Positions 24,601-32,320 of a stretch of DNA of 33,499 nucleotides are shown piece after piece. Position 1 is the first letter of the stretch; every line of letters starts with the position of its first letter. Made by a program: the position numbers and the translations under genes. The stretch is from positions 1 to 33,499 of the forward strand of contig JBBKVK010000005.1 in NCBI GenBank assembly GCA_037968395.1. The letters run 5' to 3'. The notes below the pieces were generated by a model. The model searched no databases, was not told the DNA's origin, and saw only the letters and a list, made by a program, of their open reading frames with translations. Origin of the DNA: JADKBO01 sp037968395. GTDB lineage: Bacteria; Bacteroidota; Bacteroidia; Chitinophagales; Saprospiraceae.

Positions 24601-25566
24601 TGAAAAACTCTTTTTATAAGTACTACTTGATGAGCACAATCCATTTACATATGCAATACCACCACTTGCTTGATAAGAAAGTAACATTGCAATATCACCA
24701 TTAAAGGTAGTTGTATTAGCAGCAAATTGATTTAACATAACTGAAGAGCTACTTCCATTATATGGACTTGGCTGTGACCAAACCACTATCTCAGAAATAT
24801 TAGTATTTATACTTTCTGCTGCATATAAAGTTGCTACTTGATTATACAAACCTGTAACATAATCTGTGGTATTAGTAACACTGCTCCCTTTACTTTGATA
24901 AATGTCATAATCCACTTCAAAATACATTCCAACACAATCTGTTAAGGCTCTTACACCATTTCCTCCATAAATTTCATGTCTTTCGTATGGCTCATAAGTA
25001 TCCTCAGTTTCACAACCTAATGCAAACTTATCCATAATTTGTGGATCACTATATAAGATATGGCTTTGTGAATCTTCTAATTTACCAAAGACCCAATTTC
25101 CTTTAGAGTTGCTTTCAGATATCAATCCCATTACTTGGTCTTTGTATATGCTTATTGCTGCAATAGACTTATCATCGCCCCTCACGATTCCTCTGTAATG
25201 CTTTCCCCCTTGATATTTTACTAATTCCATAGAAGGAGCTGATTTTACTAAAAACAAGGGTAATTCAACTTCTACTAACTCAAGGCTAAAAGACTCTCTG
25301 TCATTTTTAGCCAAATTGAAAGTAATGTTTTTAGAATCTGAGATTAGCAATTCATTGATCGCTCTAGCGTCAATATCAAAAAGTTGGTATTCTGTGATTT
25401 CATCAGGAACCTTTTGTTCTGATCTTCCTAATGTAGTCAAAAATTCTACCTGTTTAAAGTTGTTCTCAGTTTTTGCGTTTTTTACTAATTCAGCGGGTGT
25501 AATACTCTGGCTTTTGCTAGTTAGTGTACAAAGAAGTAACACTGTAGCAATTAATAATTGCTTCAT
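21628..25566 (-). CDS. Secreted metzincin metalloprotease with Cys/Asp-rich repeats and T9SS sorting domain
   Basis: This 1312-residue modular protein is exported by a signal peptide (1-19, MKQLLIATVLLLCTLTSKS). A propeptide-like region (about 20-200) follows. The metzincin catalytic domain (about 205-425) has zinc ligands His343, His347 and His353, catalytic Glu344 (HEFGHLLGSQH), and a Met-turn at Met389 (VMSYC). That combination resembles reprolysin-like M12B proteases. After a six-proline linker (430-435) come a beta-sandwich module (439-537), two copies of a Cys/Asp repeat (543-589), two Ig-like bacterial domains (about 590-665 and 666-739), five more repeats (740-865), a second copy of the beta-sandwich module (870-968), three more repeats (976-1049), and a jelly-roll-like domain (about 1055-1203). 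The C-terminal T9SS type A sorting domain (about 1230-1312) has RPNPSSDYINI, FDMMGR and TGAYILRI. The protein is therefore expected to pass the outer membrane by type IX secretion and end up cell-surface-bound or released, digesting proteins or adhering to polymers. Confidence 0.93.
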   Translation of the reverse strand: MKQLLIATVLLLCTLTSKSQSITPAELVKNAKTENNFKQVEFLTTLGRSEQKVPDEITEYQLFDIDARAINELLISDSKNITFNLAKNDRESFSLELVEVELPLFLVKSAPSMELVKYQGGKHYRGIVRGDDKSIAAISIYKDQVMGLISESNSKGNWVFGKLEDSQSHILYSDPQIMDKFALGCETEDTYEPYERHEIYGGNGVRALTDCVGMYFEVDYDIYQSKGSSVTNTTDYVTGLYNQVATLYAAESINTNISEIVVWSQPSPYNGSSSSVMLNQFAANTTTFNGDIAMLLSYQASGGIAYVNGLCSSSSTYKKSFSSIDATYQNVPTYSWSVMVVTHEFGHLLGSQHTHACVWNGNNTAIDGCYTTEGGCPDPGNPSGGGTVMSYCHLTSVGINLNNGFGPQPGNVIRSKVTNASCLQACNGNPPPPPPVCTENEAILNITLDNYPAETTWTIKDAGGITLYSGGPYSSANALISVTLCEPNGCYDFTINDSYGDGICCAYGQGEYEVVFNGSVLITGGQFTSIETKQFCLSGAGGPTCTDGIQNGNETGVDCGGPDCPACPTCTDGIQNGDETGVDCGGSCGLPIVSITGPNEICINNSTNLSPSTGGVWTSSNNAVATVSNAGVVTGVSAGSVTFTFTSTGGCASLPTGSILVNPIPAVSITGPNSLCIGATTALSPSTGGVWTTGFPTILSVNNSGVVTALSTGVGTCKFTSNATGCASLATDPITVTTACATCTDGIQNGDETGIDCGGSCPNACATCTDGVQNGNETGVDCGGPDCAACPTCTDGIQNGDETGIDCGGSCPNTCATCSDGIQNGNETGVDCGGPACVACATCTDGIQNGNETGIDCGGPDCAPCNGGCSGTEVTVSITLDNYPGETTWNLKNANGVVIVSGGPYGSAGSTISIVECLPNGCYDFTINDSYGDGICCAYGQGSYTVSSTGTTHASGGQFGSSEVKNFCIGGGPIPTCTDGVQNGNETGIDCGGPDCPACPTCTDGIQNGNETGVDCGGPACAACATCSDGIQNGNETGVDCGGPDCAPCGGGGSTVLSAHYFETGWDGWADGGSDCYRNNGSAYAFEGNYSIRLRDNSGVASSMSSPQYNLTTYNTVAIQFHFYPVSMETGESLLVRYYNGSVWTTIATYVSGTDFNNNIFYTSTITLNSGSFNFSTNSQFRFQCDGSTNSDLIYMDAITVTGSTGTNLIESLSNIEAQRNGIALDNSNIVSVRPNPSSDYINITIYDEEEVYGEIQSIDVFDMMGRNVISHRNIDSEHLRLDVTSLATGAYILRINTDGEEMLTQKFQVMR
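22420..22641 (-). repeat. Repeat block C: three coding CxDGxQNGxETGxDCGG units
   Basis: Three consecutive units of about 24-25 codons encode residues 976-1049 of the metalloprotease. Each has the core C-(T/S)-DG-(I/V)-QNG-NETG-(I/V)-DCGGP-x-C-x-x-C. DNA identity between units is high. Confidence 0.9.
22972..23349 (-). repeat. Repeat block B: five coding CxDGxQNGxETGxDCGG units
   Basis: Five consecutive units encode residues 740-865. Units ending SCPNxC alternate with units ending PDC or PAC, then xxC, so the array seems to have expanded by duplicating a two-unit block. Confidence 0.9.
23800..23940 (-). repeat. Repeat block A: two coding CxDGxQNGxETGxDCGG units
   Basis: Two units encode residues 543-589; the second is cut short after DCGGSCG where the first Ig-like domain starts. 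Confidence 0.9.
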
Positions 25567-25712
25567 AAATTTAGTATAATGTGATAAGTTAAATAATATA
25601 ATTCTGTTCTAACGGTTTGTTTTCAATTTTTCGGTTTAAAACTCATTATTATCTTATTCAACTATTGCATTGCAATAATAGTGCTCAATTTTTATATATC
25701 AAAATATAACGA

Positions 25713-25745
25713 CAGGTAAAATTCACTTTTTAGTGATTTACCCTG
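25713..25745. other. Stable hairpin in the protease-fabG intergenic region
   Basis: CAG-GTAAA-TCACT pairs with AGTGA-TTTAC-CTG around a T-rich loop, with small bulges. It is too far from either gene (147 nt or more) to be a normal terminator and may be an operator or an RNA element. Confidence 0.3.
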
Positions 25746-25955
25746 ATATAATTAGGTGTATACCCTATAAATAAAATTATATTCGGAAAATTTAATTTAA
25801 TTTGCTATAAAAAATATTTAATTTTTTTGCCTTAAATGTGTAACAAACAGCGTGTTATGTATTTAAAGATATTTTGATATAAAAGTTTTATCCCTTTATT
25901 AAGGAATTTAGAAGCAAATAATTTGGCATATTACTTCAAAAACGGCTTGATTATT

Positions 25956-25963
25956 TATCTTTG
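25956..25963 (+). promoter_or_regulatory. Bacteroidota -7 box (TATCTTTG) of fabG
   Basis: TATCTTTG matches TAnnTTTG perfectly and ends 28 nt before the fabG ATG at 25991. A correctly spaced TTG is lacking. Confidence 0.4.
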
Positions 25964-25990
25964 TATAAATTAATATAAACAAGATCATAT

Positions 25991-26737
25991 ATGCAGTTAT
26001 TGAAAGGTAAAGTGGCACTTATTACAGGAGGGAGCAGAGGAATTGGAGAATCGATAGTAAGAAAATTTGTAGAAGAAGGAGCATCTGTAGCTTTCACTTA
26101 TGCGTCATCATCAGAAAAATCAGAAGCATTAGCAAATGAATTGAGTGCCTCAGGGTCAAAAGTTGTAAGCTATAAATCAGACGCCGCTAATTATGAACAA
26201 GCCGGAACATTAATAGACAATGTAATAGCAGATTTTGGACAAATAGATATCTTGATTAATAATGCAGGTATTACTAAAGATACCTTAATGTTAAGGATGA
26301 GTGAAGAGCAATGGGACGATGTGATCAATGTCAACTTAAAATCTGTTTTTAATTTAACCAAACACTGTCTTAGACCAATGCTAAAAAATAGAAGTGGCTC
26401 CATTATTAATATGGGATCCGTAGTTGGAGTATTTGGTAATGCAGGTCAGGCCAATTATGCTGCCTCGAAAGCAGGTATAATTGGATTTTCTAAATCAATA
26501 GCAAAAGAAGTTGGATCTAGAGGGATTAGATGTAATGTTATTGCACCAGGGTTTATCGCCACTGATATGACTCATGCTCTTACAGATGAACAACGAAAGG
26601 CTTACGAATTTAGCATCCCTCTTAAAAAACTAGGGAGTGGTGATGACGTGGCTAATGCTTGTACCTTTTTAGGTTCAGATATGTCTACTTACATTACTGG
26701 CCAGGTAATAAGTGTTTGTGGCGGGATGAATATGTAA
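25991..26737 (+). CDS. fabG: 3-oxoacyl-[acyl-carrier-protein] reductase
   Basis: FabG reduces 3-oxoacyl-ACP with NADPH in the fatty-acid elongation cycle. The 248-residue protein is a typical short-chain dehydrogenase. It has the cofactor motif TGGSRGIG (12-19), NNAG (90-93), Asn115, and the catalytic Ser143, Tyr156 and Lys160 in YAASK. RCNVIAPGFIATDM and the C-terminal YITGQVISVCGGMNM are characteristic of FabG among short-chain dehydrogenases. No other fab or acpP gene is adjacent, so this may be the housekeeping enzyme in a dispersed arrangement or a paralog with a related substrate. The gene is a single unit with its own TATCTTTG box, convergent with clpB. Confidence 0.92.
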   Translation: MQLLKGKVALITGGSRGIGESIVRKFVEEGASVAFTYASSSEKSEALANELSASGSKVVSYKSDAANYEQAGTLIDNVIADFGQIDILINNAGITKDTLMLRMSEEQWDDVINVNLKSVFNLTKHCLRPMLKNRSGSIINMGSVVGVFGNAGQANYAASKAGIIGFSKSIAKEVGSRGIRCNVIAPGFIATDMTHALTDEQRKAYEFSIPLKKLGSGDDVANACTFLGSDMSTYITGQVISVCGGMNM

Positions 26738-26747
26738 CTCTTTGCCT

Positions 26748-26771
26748 TGCTAGGTATACTAGTGTCTAGCA
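26748..26771. terminator. Possible hairpin between fabG and clpB
   Basis: TGCTAG (26748-26753) pairs with CTAGCA (26766-26771), with G-T pairs extending inward. It lies just past the fabG stop but no T-tract follows, so it is only a weak terminator candidate. Confidence 0.3.
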
Positions 26772-26896
26772 CAAATGCCATCTCACTCTTACAATTTGGG
26801 CTTGATGGTGTCTTTTGGTTTATAAACATATATTAACTTATAAAATACCTTACCAATTCGCCTTAGCCGATATAACTAAGCTGACATTTGACACTC

Positions 26897-29623
26897 TTAC
26901 TTGTCCCCTTTCACATCTTTCACTGCTTTTTGTAAGTCTTTAGTAGCTTTTTCTAGATCTTTTACCTTATCAGCTTTTTTGGGTTTAGGAGCTTCCGCTT
27001 TTGGCTTCTCTTCATTTGTTGGTTTGACATTGGTAAAGGTAAACCCTTGCTTGTCTGTACCTACGTATATCGTATCCCCTGCCTTGAAGTCACTTGCTAA
27101 GACTGCTCTTGCTAAATGATTTACCAAGTCTTTATCAATAACTCTAGATAATGGTCTTGCCCCAAATTGAGGATCATAACCTCTATCAGCTATTAGATCC
27201 ATAGCTAATTCCGTAAATTCAATGTTCATCTCTTGCCTTGCAAGGTTTTTCTTTACCCTTTTAAGCATGAATCCTGCTATGATTTTTATCTCTGGTTTTG
27301 TAAGTGGCAAAAACATTATTTTTTCATCAATCCTATTGAGAAATTCTGGTTTTAGATTGTCCTTTAATATTTCAAAGACTTCTTCTTTAGTAGATTCTAT
27401 GATTTCATCTCTGTGCTCGTCTCCTACTGCCTCTAGGTCTTCGAAATTTTCTAAGATTGTCTCAGCTCCCATGTTGGAAGTCATAATTACGATTGTATTC
27501 TTAAAATCTGTAACCCTTCCTTTATTATCAGTCAATCGGCCATCGTCTAATACTTGAAGTAATATGTTGAATGTATCTGGATGGGCTTTTTCGATTTCGT
27601 CTAATAGCACTATCGAGTATGCTTTTCTCCTCACGGCTTCTGTTAATTGGCCTCCTTCATCATATCCGACGTATCCTGGAGGAGCACCTACAAGCTTTGA
27701 TACAGAGTGCTTTTCTTGGTATTCACTCATATCTATTCTGGTGATTGCACTTTCATCATCGTAAAGTACTTCAGCAAGCGCTTTGGCCAACTCTGTCTTT
27801 CCAACGCCTGTTGGACCTAAGAAGATGAATGAGCCTACTGGCTTTTTAGCATCTTGCAATCCTGCTCTTGATCTTCTCACTGCATCACATACAGCAGTCA
27901 CGGCTTCTTTCTGGCCAACTAGTCTCTTTGCAATTTCATCTTCTAGATTTAGGAGTCTTACTTTATCAGATTGTTGCATCTTCTGTACCGCGATACCTGT
28001 CCAACGGGAAACAACATCAGCAACATCATCTGCAGAAACTTCTGCATTGGTCATTCTCTTTTCTTCAGGAATAGCAGCTAGTTTTGCTTCTACTTCCTTA
28101 AGTTGAATTTCTAGTTTTGAAATTACTTCATGTTTAACTTTCCCTGCAGCTTCATAATTGGTTTCTCGTTCAGCAGTTTGAAGTTTTTCTTTGGCTTCTT
28201 CTATTTTCTTCCTTACAGAATGCAACTCGTCAATTATCAGCTTTTCAGTTTTCCAAAGAGCGGTTTTTTTGGTAAGTTCAGTTTTTGTGACAGCCAACTC
28301 TTCACTAATGCCTTTTTCTAATTTGGTATTATTTTCTTGTATCAAAAACTGTCTTTCTACCTCAAGTTGGGCCATTTTACGTTGCAACCTATCTACTTCA
28401 TCTGGCATTGAATCTAGTTCTAACCTCAATTTAGATGATGCCTCATCAATTAAGTCCAAAGCCTTATCTGGTAATTTCCTATCCGTAATATATCTATGTG
28501 ATAATTCGACTGCAGCTACTAAAGCTTCGTCTTTAATTTCTATTTTGTGAAAACTTTCGTATCGATCTTGTACACCTCTAAGTATTGAAATAGAATCATT
28601 TATGGAAGGTTCATCTATATACACATTTTGAAATCTTCGGACCAAAGCTTTGTCTTTTTCAAAATATTTTTGGTATTCTTCAGGTGTAGTAGCTCCTATC
28701 ACATGCAACTCCCCTCTTGCTAAAGCTGGTTTTAATATATTTGCTGCATCCATTGAGCCATTACCTCCTCCAGATCCAATTAATGAATGAATCTCATCAA
28801 TGAATAAGATGATTTCTCCATTTGAGTCCTTGACTTCTTTAATAATGGCTTTAATTCTTTCTTCAAATTCTCCTTTGTACTTAGCTCCTGCGACTAAGGA
28901 TGATAATTCTAATGTGAAAACCACTTTTGATTTGAGATTATCAGGTACATCACCATCAATTATTCTCCATACAAGTCCTTCGATGATTGCGGTTTTTCCC
29001 ACTCCTGGCTCCCCCACTAAAACTGGGTTATTTTTAGTTCTTCTAGATAGAATGTGTGTAATCCGTCTAATCTCCTCATCACGACCGATAATTGGGTCTA
29101 GTTCTCCTGCAATAGCCTTGTCGTTAAGGTTAATTGCATAATTTTTAAGAGCGTTGTATTTATTTGTGGATTGGGTATTGACTGTTTTGCCTTTCCTTAA
29201 TTCGTCTACACCTTCTTTAAGGGCATCTTCAGTAGCACCAAAACTTTTTAATAATTGAGATACATTATCTCCTCCACCTAGAATGCCAAATAACATGGAT
29301 TCTGGCGTAATAAATTGATCACCCCAAAGCATCATTACTTTTTTAGCTGTGGACAATGACTTATTAGAGTCCTTGGACAAGTATTGTTTGTCTGTACCTT
29401 TGATTTTTGGATATTTTTCTATGATTTTGTAAAGTTCTCTTTTGAACATTGGCAAGGAAATACTTGCTCTTGTAAAGAGATACTCAATCAATTCTGGATC
29501 TGTTTCAATTATACCTTGAAGCAAGTGACAAGTGCCTACTTCTAATTGGTCAAGAGAGGCTGCTGTTCTTTGTCCAGCAAGTATTGCATCTTGTGCATTT
29601 TCAGTAAAATTATCATAAGTCAT
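26897..29623 (-). CDS. clpB: Protein disaggregase ClpB
   Basis: ClpB is a hexameric AAA+ chaperone that extracts proteins from aggregates together with DnaK. The 908-residue sequence has an N-terminal Clp repeat domain (about 1-145); AAA1 with Walker A GEPGVGKT (204-211) and Walker B ILFIDEIH; and a coiled-coil middle domain of about 115 residues (about 405-525, DEVDRLQRKMAQLEVERQ onward). AAA2 follows, with Walker A GPTGVGKT (603-610), the pore-loop GYVGYDEGG and Walker B VLLDEIEKAHP. The full-length middle domain, and the absence of an IGF/LGF-type ClpP-docking loop, separate it from ClpA and ClpC. The C-terminus extends past the usual ClpB end with about 45 Lys/Glu-rich residues (KPKAEAPKPKKADKVKDLEK...). 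The start at 29623 is preceded by TACTTTCG, one mismatch from the -7 consensus, and by an inverted repeat. Confidence 0.93.
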   Translation of the reverse strand: MTYDNFTENAQDAILAGQRTAASLDQLEVGTCHLLQGIIETDPELIEYLFTRASISLPMFKRELYKIIEKYPKIKGTDKQYLSKDSNKSLSTAKKVMMLWGDQFITPESMLFGILGGGDNVSQLLKSFGATEDALKEGVDELRKGKTVNTQSTNKYNALKNYAINLNDKAIAGELDPIIGRDEEIRRITHILSRRTKNNPVLVGEPGVGKTAIIEGLVWRIIDGDVPDNLKSKVVFTLELSSLVAGAKYKGEFEERIKAIIKEVKDSNGEIILFIDEIHSLIGSGGGNGSMDAANILKPALARGELHVIGATTPEEYQKYFEKDKALVRRFQNVYIDEPSINDSISILRGVQDRYESFHKIEIKDEALVAAVELSHRYITDRKLPDKALDLIDEASSKLRLELDSMPDEVDRLQRKMAQLEVERQFLIQENNTKLEKGISEELAVTKTELTKKTALWKTEKLIIDELHSVRKKIEEAKEKLQTAERETNYEAAGKVKHEVISKLEIQLKEVEAKLAAIPEEKRMTNAEVSADDVADVVSRWTGIAVQKMQQSDKVRLLNLEDEIAKRLVGQKEAVTAVCDAVRRSRAGLQDAKKPVGSFIFLGPTGVGKTELAKALAEVLYDDESAITRIDMSEYQEKHSVSKLVGAPPGYVGYDEGGQLTEAVRRKAYSIVLLDEIEKAHPDTFNILLQVLDDGRLTDNKGRVTDFKNTIVIMTSNMGAETILENFEDLEAVGDEHRDEIIESTKEEVFEILKDNLKPEFLNRIDEKIMFLPLTKPEIKIIAGFMLKRVKKNLARQEMNIEFTELAMDLIADRGYDPQFGARPLSRVIDKDLVNHLARAVLASDFKAGDTIYVGTDKQGFTFTNVKPTNEEKPKAEAPKPKKADKVKDLEKATKDLQKAVKDVKGDK

Positions 29624-29645
29624 AGGAGAATAATTAATTTAGATC

Positions 29646-29697
29646 CGAAAGTACTAATTTTATTTTTGTCCATTTTAACATATAGACGAAATATGTT
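29646..29697 (-). promoter_or_regulatory. clpB promoter region with inverted repeat
   Basis: On the minus strand TACTTTCG (29646-29653) is one mismatch from TAnnTTTG and lies 22 nt before the clpB ATG. Just upstream, AACATAT (29677-29683) and ATATGTT (29691-29697) form a perfect 7-bp inverted repeat with a 7-nt spacer, placed near the expected -33 element. It does not resemble the CIRCE element. Confidence 0.35.
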
Positions 29698-29835
29698 GGT
29701 CTATCTATAAAAATGGTCTAAAAAGCTTTAACTATTTATCAAATTTTTGTCATTATAAAAAGTGTAAACTTTATAATAAGAATTAGTATAAAGTGAAATA
29801 CATTCAATTTTTTCTAACTTATTAATTTGAAATTG

Positions 29836-29843
29836 TACTTTTG
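29836..29843 (+). promoter_or_regulatory. Bacteroidota -7 box (TACTTTTG) of hppA
   Basis: TACTTTTG is a perfect TAnnTTTG match ending 43 nt before the hppA ATG at 29886. The region 17-23 nt upstream is T-rich without a TTG. Confidence 0.45.
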
Positions 29844-29885
29844 TCGGCTAATTAAAACTTTTAACTAACTTAAAATAGAAAATTC

Positions 29886-32051
29886 ATGAAAGATACTTTA
29901 ATGTATTTAGTGCCAGTACTAGGTGTCCTAGCTCTCTTATACACATTTTGGAAATCAGCTTGGGTAACTAAACAAGATCCAGGAAATGCAAAAATGCAAG
30001 GAATTGGAAAAGCGATTGAAGAAGGTGCTATGGCTTTCTTAAAAGCAGAGTATAAGGTATTAGCAATATTCGTAGCATTAGTTGCTATAATCTTAGGATG
30101 GAGTGGAAGCATGCAAGAAAATTCTTCATACCTGATTGCAGTATCGTTTATTATTGGAGCATTTTGCTCTGCTTTAGCAGGATATTTAGGGATGAAAGTG
30201 GCTACAAAAGCCAATACAAGAACTACCAATGCAGCTAGAACTAGCTTAGGAAAGGCTTTAGAAGTAGCTTTTGCAGGTGGAAGCGTAATGGGACTTGGAG
30301 TCGTAGGACTAGGAGTCTTAGGGCTTGGATCATTATTCCTTATCTATTCTAGTATTGGATGGGATATCGCTAAAGTAATCAATGTACTTACAGGTTTTTC
30401 TTTTGGAGCTTCGTCTATTGCCTTATTTGCCAGAGTTGGTGGAGGTATATACACTAAAGCTGCTGATGTAGGAGCCGATCTTGTAGGTAAAGTAGAAGCA
30501 GGAATTCCAGAAGATCATCCGCTTAACCCAGCCACAATTGCTGATAACGTAGGTGATAATGTAGGTGATGTAGCAGGAATGGGAGCAGATTTATTTGAGT
30601 CATTTGTAGGGTCAATTATTGGAGCAATGGTATTAGGTGCTGCATATATTACGTTACCTGAATTTTCAAGTAATGTAGATTTTGGTGGTTTAAATGCAGT
30701 ATTGCTTCCTTTAGTATTAGCTAGTGTAGGTATACTAACGTCTATCGTCGGTACATTCTTTGTAAAAGTAAAGGATGGTGGCAATCCACAGACAGCATTA
30801 AATACAGGAGAGTTAATCTCATCAGTGTTAATGTTAGCTGCAACTTTTTTTATTGCAAAGGCCATCTTACCCGCAACCTGGATCTTCGGAGGAATAGAAT
30901 ATACTAATACAGGAGTATTCTATGCCGTTTTATTCGGATTATTCGCAGGATTAGGTATAGGATATGTTACAGAATATTATACAGGAACAGGTACAAAACC
31001 AGTAAAAGCGGTTGCAGCACAATCATTAACTGGATCAGCAACTAACATAATCGCTGGACTTGGATTAGGTATGCAATCTACTGCTATCCCAATCGTAATA
31101 TTGGTTATTGCAATCTTAGGAGCTCACCATTTTGCAGGTTTATATGGTATCGCTATTGCAGCAGTTGGTATGTTATCTAATACAGGTATCCAATTAGCAG
31201 TAGATGCTTACGGACCAATTGCAGATAATGCAGGAGGAATCGCTGAGATGGCTGACTTACCTAAAGAAGTAAGACAAAGAACAGATAAATTGGATGCAGT
31301 AGGTAACACAACAGCAGCCATTGGTAAAGGATTTGCTATCGGATCAGCTGCATTGACAGCATTAGCATTATTTGCAGCATTCATGACTACCGCTAACCTT
31401 ACAGCAATTGATGTATCTAAGCCAATGGTGATGAGTGGGTTGTTATTAGGTGGAATGTTGCCTTTTTTATTCTCATCATTATCTATGGGAGCAGTAGGAA
31501 GAGCAGCAATGGATATGATTACAGAAGTAAGAAGACAGTTTGCTGATATTCCAGAATTAAAAGCAGCACTTGCTGTTATGAAGTCTAATGGTGACAAAGA
31601 ATATAAAGACTGGTCTAAAACGGATCAAGCCATATTTGATGCAGCAGATGGCAAGCCAGAATACAGTAAATGTGTAGAAATATCTACAAAAGCATCAATT
31701 AGAGAAATGATGTTACCAGGTATAATAGCTGTAGCTTCTCCAGTACTTGTCGGATTCCTAGGAGGAAAAGAGATGTTGGGAGGTGTATTGGCAGGTGTAA
31801 CTGTTTGTGGAGTATTGATGGCAATCTTCCAATCTAATGCCGGTGGTGCATGGGATAATGCGAAGAAGATGTTTGAAGAAGGTGTAGAAATCAATGGTGT
31901 AATGCATTACAAAGGCTCAGATGCTCACAAAGCAGCTGTAGTTGGTGATACTGTAGGTGATCCATTTAAAGACACTTCTGGACCATCATTGAATATATTA
32001 TTAAAATTAATGGCTGTAGTAGCATTGGTAATAGCTCCAATGTTAGCGTAA
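29886..32051 (+). CDS. hppA: Membrane pyrophosphatase, K+-dependent, probably Na+-pumping
   Basis: This 721-residue integral membrane protein couples pyrophosphate hydrolysis to ion transport. It has about 16 hydrophobic helices and the catalytic loop DVGADLVGKVE (194-204), followed by the conserved Asp-rich NVGDNVGDVAGMGADL. The motif GNTTAA (473-478) carries Ala477 where K+-independent pumps have Lys, which predicts K+ dependence. Glu238 in ADLFESFVG sits directly after the DLF motif, the position used in Na+-transporting forms; H+-only plant forms have DLFGSYAES with the glutamate four residues later. Together these point to a Na+ pump or a dual Na+/H+ pump, as described for Bacteroides. 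The enzyme recycles the PPi made in biosynthesis (for example by acs) and builds an ion gradient. It has its own promoter box and a strong terminator. Confidence 0.94.
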   Translation: MKDTLMYLVPVLGVLALLYTFWKSAWVTKQDPGNAKMQGIGKAIEEGAMAFLKAEYKVLAIFVALVAIILGWSGSMQENSSYLIAVSFIIGAFCSALAGYLGMKVATKANTRTTNAARTSLGKALEVAFAGGSVMGLGVVGLGVLGLGSLFLIYSSIGWDIAKVINVLTGFSFGASSIALFARVGGGIYTKAADVGADLVGKVEAGIPEDHPLNPATIADNVGDNVGDVAGMGADLFESFVGSIIGAMVLGAAYITLPEFSSNVDFGGLNAVLLPLVLASVGILTSIVGTFFVKVKDGGNPQTALNTGELISSVLMLAATFFIAKAILPATWIFGGIEYTNTGVFYAVLFGLFAGLGIGYVTEYYTGTGTKPVKAVAAQSLTGSATNIIAGLGLGMQSTAIPIVILVIAILGAHHFAGLYGIAIAAVGMLSNTGIQLAVDAYGPIADNAGGIAEMADLPKEVRQRTDKLDAVGNTTAAIGKGFAIGSAALTALALFAAFMTTANLTAIDVSKPMVMSGLLLGGMLPFLFSSLSMGAVGRAAMDMITEVRRQFADIPELKAALAVMKSNGDKEYKDWSKTDQAIFDAADGKPEYSKCVEISTKASIREMMLPGIIAVASPVLVGFLGGKEMLGGVLAGVTVCGVLMAIFQSNAGGAWDNAKKMFEEGVEINGVMHYKGSDAHKAAVVGDTVGDPFKDTSGPSLNILLKLMAVVALVIAPMLA

Positions 32052-32074
32052 TAGCTTATAATTATAAAAGTTTT

Positions 32075-32116
32075 AAAAGGTCATTATCTTAATCGAGGTA
32101 ATGGCCTTTTTTATTT
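32075..32116 (+). terminator. Rho-independent terminator of hppA
   Basis: AAAAGGTCATTA (32075-32086) pairs with TAATGGCCTTTT (32099-32110), 12 bp with one G-U pair, followed by more T. It starts 24 nt past the hppA stop. Confidence 0.9.
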
Positions 32117-32230
32117 TTCTGCTTTATGGAGAATTCAATTTAATACAGGAGAAATGAGGAGTCCATAAAGATGAAATGGCATATCAAACCTTTCCAGATA
32201 TAACTTTAGTGTGGAAATGAAAATAATTAC

Positions 32231-32294
32231 GGTACGCTGTACCTTAAAAAATTTTATGCTATAATAAACTATAGTTATTTAGGTGCTCTGCACT
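32231..32294. repeat. Two related short hairpins in the hppA / DUF3667 gap
   Basis: GGTAC-GCT-GTACC (32231-32243) and GGTGC-TCT-GCACT (32282-32294) are similar small palindromes about 50 nt apart. The rest of this roughly 200-nt stretch is AT-rich and holds no gene that I can support. They may be remnants of a REP-like element or a weak terminator for the minus-strand DUF3667 gene. Confidence 0.35.
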
Positions 32295-32320
32295 CTTAAC
32301 CAGTTAGAGTATTTCTCTTC

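Larger units (their letters stand above)
25567..25990. other. Long divergent intergenic region (metalloprotease / fabG)
   Basis: This 424-nt AT-rich region separates the divergent protease and fabG genes. It contains a hairpin at 25713-25745, an imperfect inverted repeat TAACA-N7-TGTTA at 25841-25857, and the fabG -7 box at 25956-25963. I found no open frame worth calling. No TAnnTTTG box was found upstream of the protease, which may use another sigma factor. Confidence 0.5.

Noticed and set aside
32281..32320. tRNA-like D-arm on the minus strand (CTCT-AACTGGTTA-AGAG)
   Set aside because: No matching acceptor, anticodon or T stem follows, and the would-be 5' part overlaps the DUF3667 stop region.
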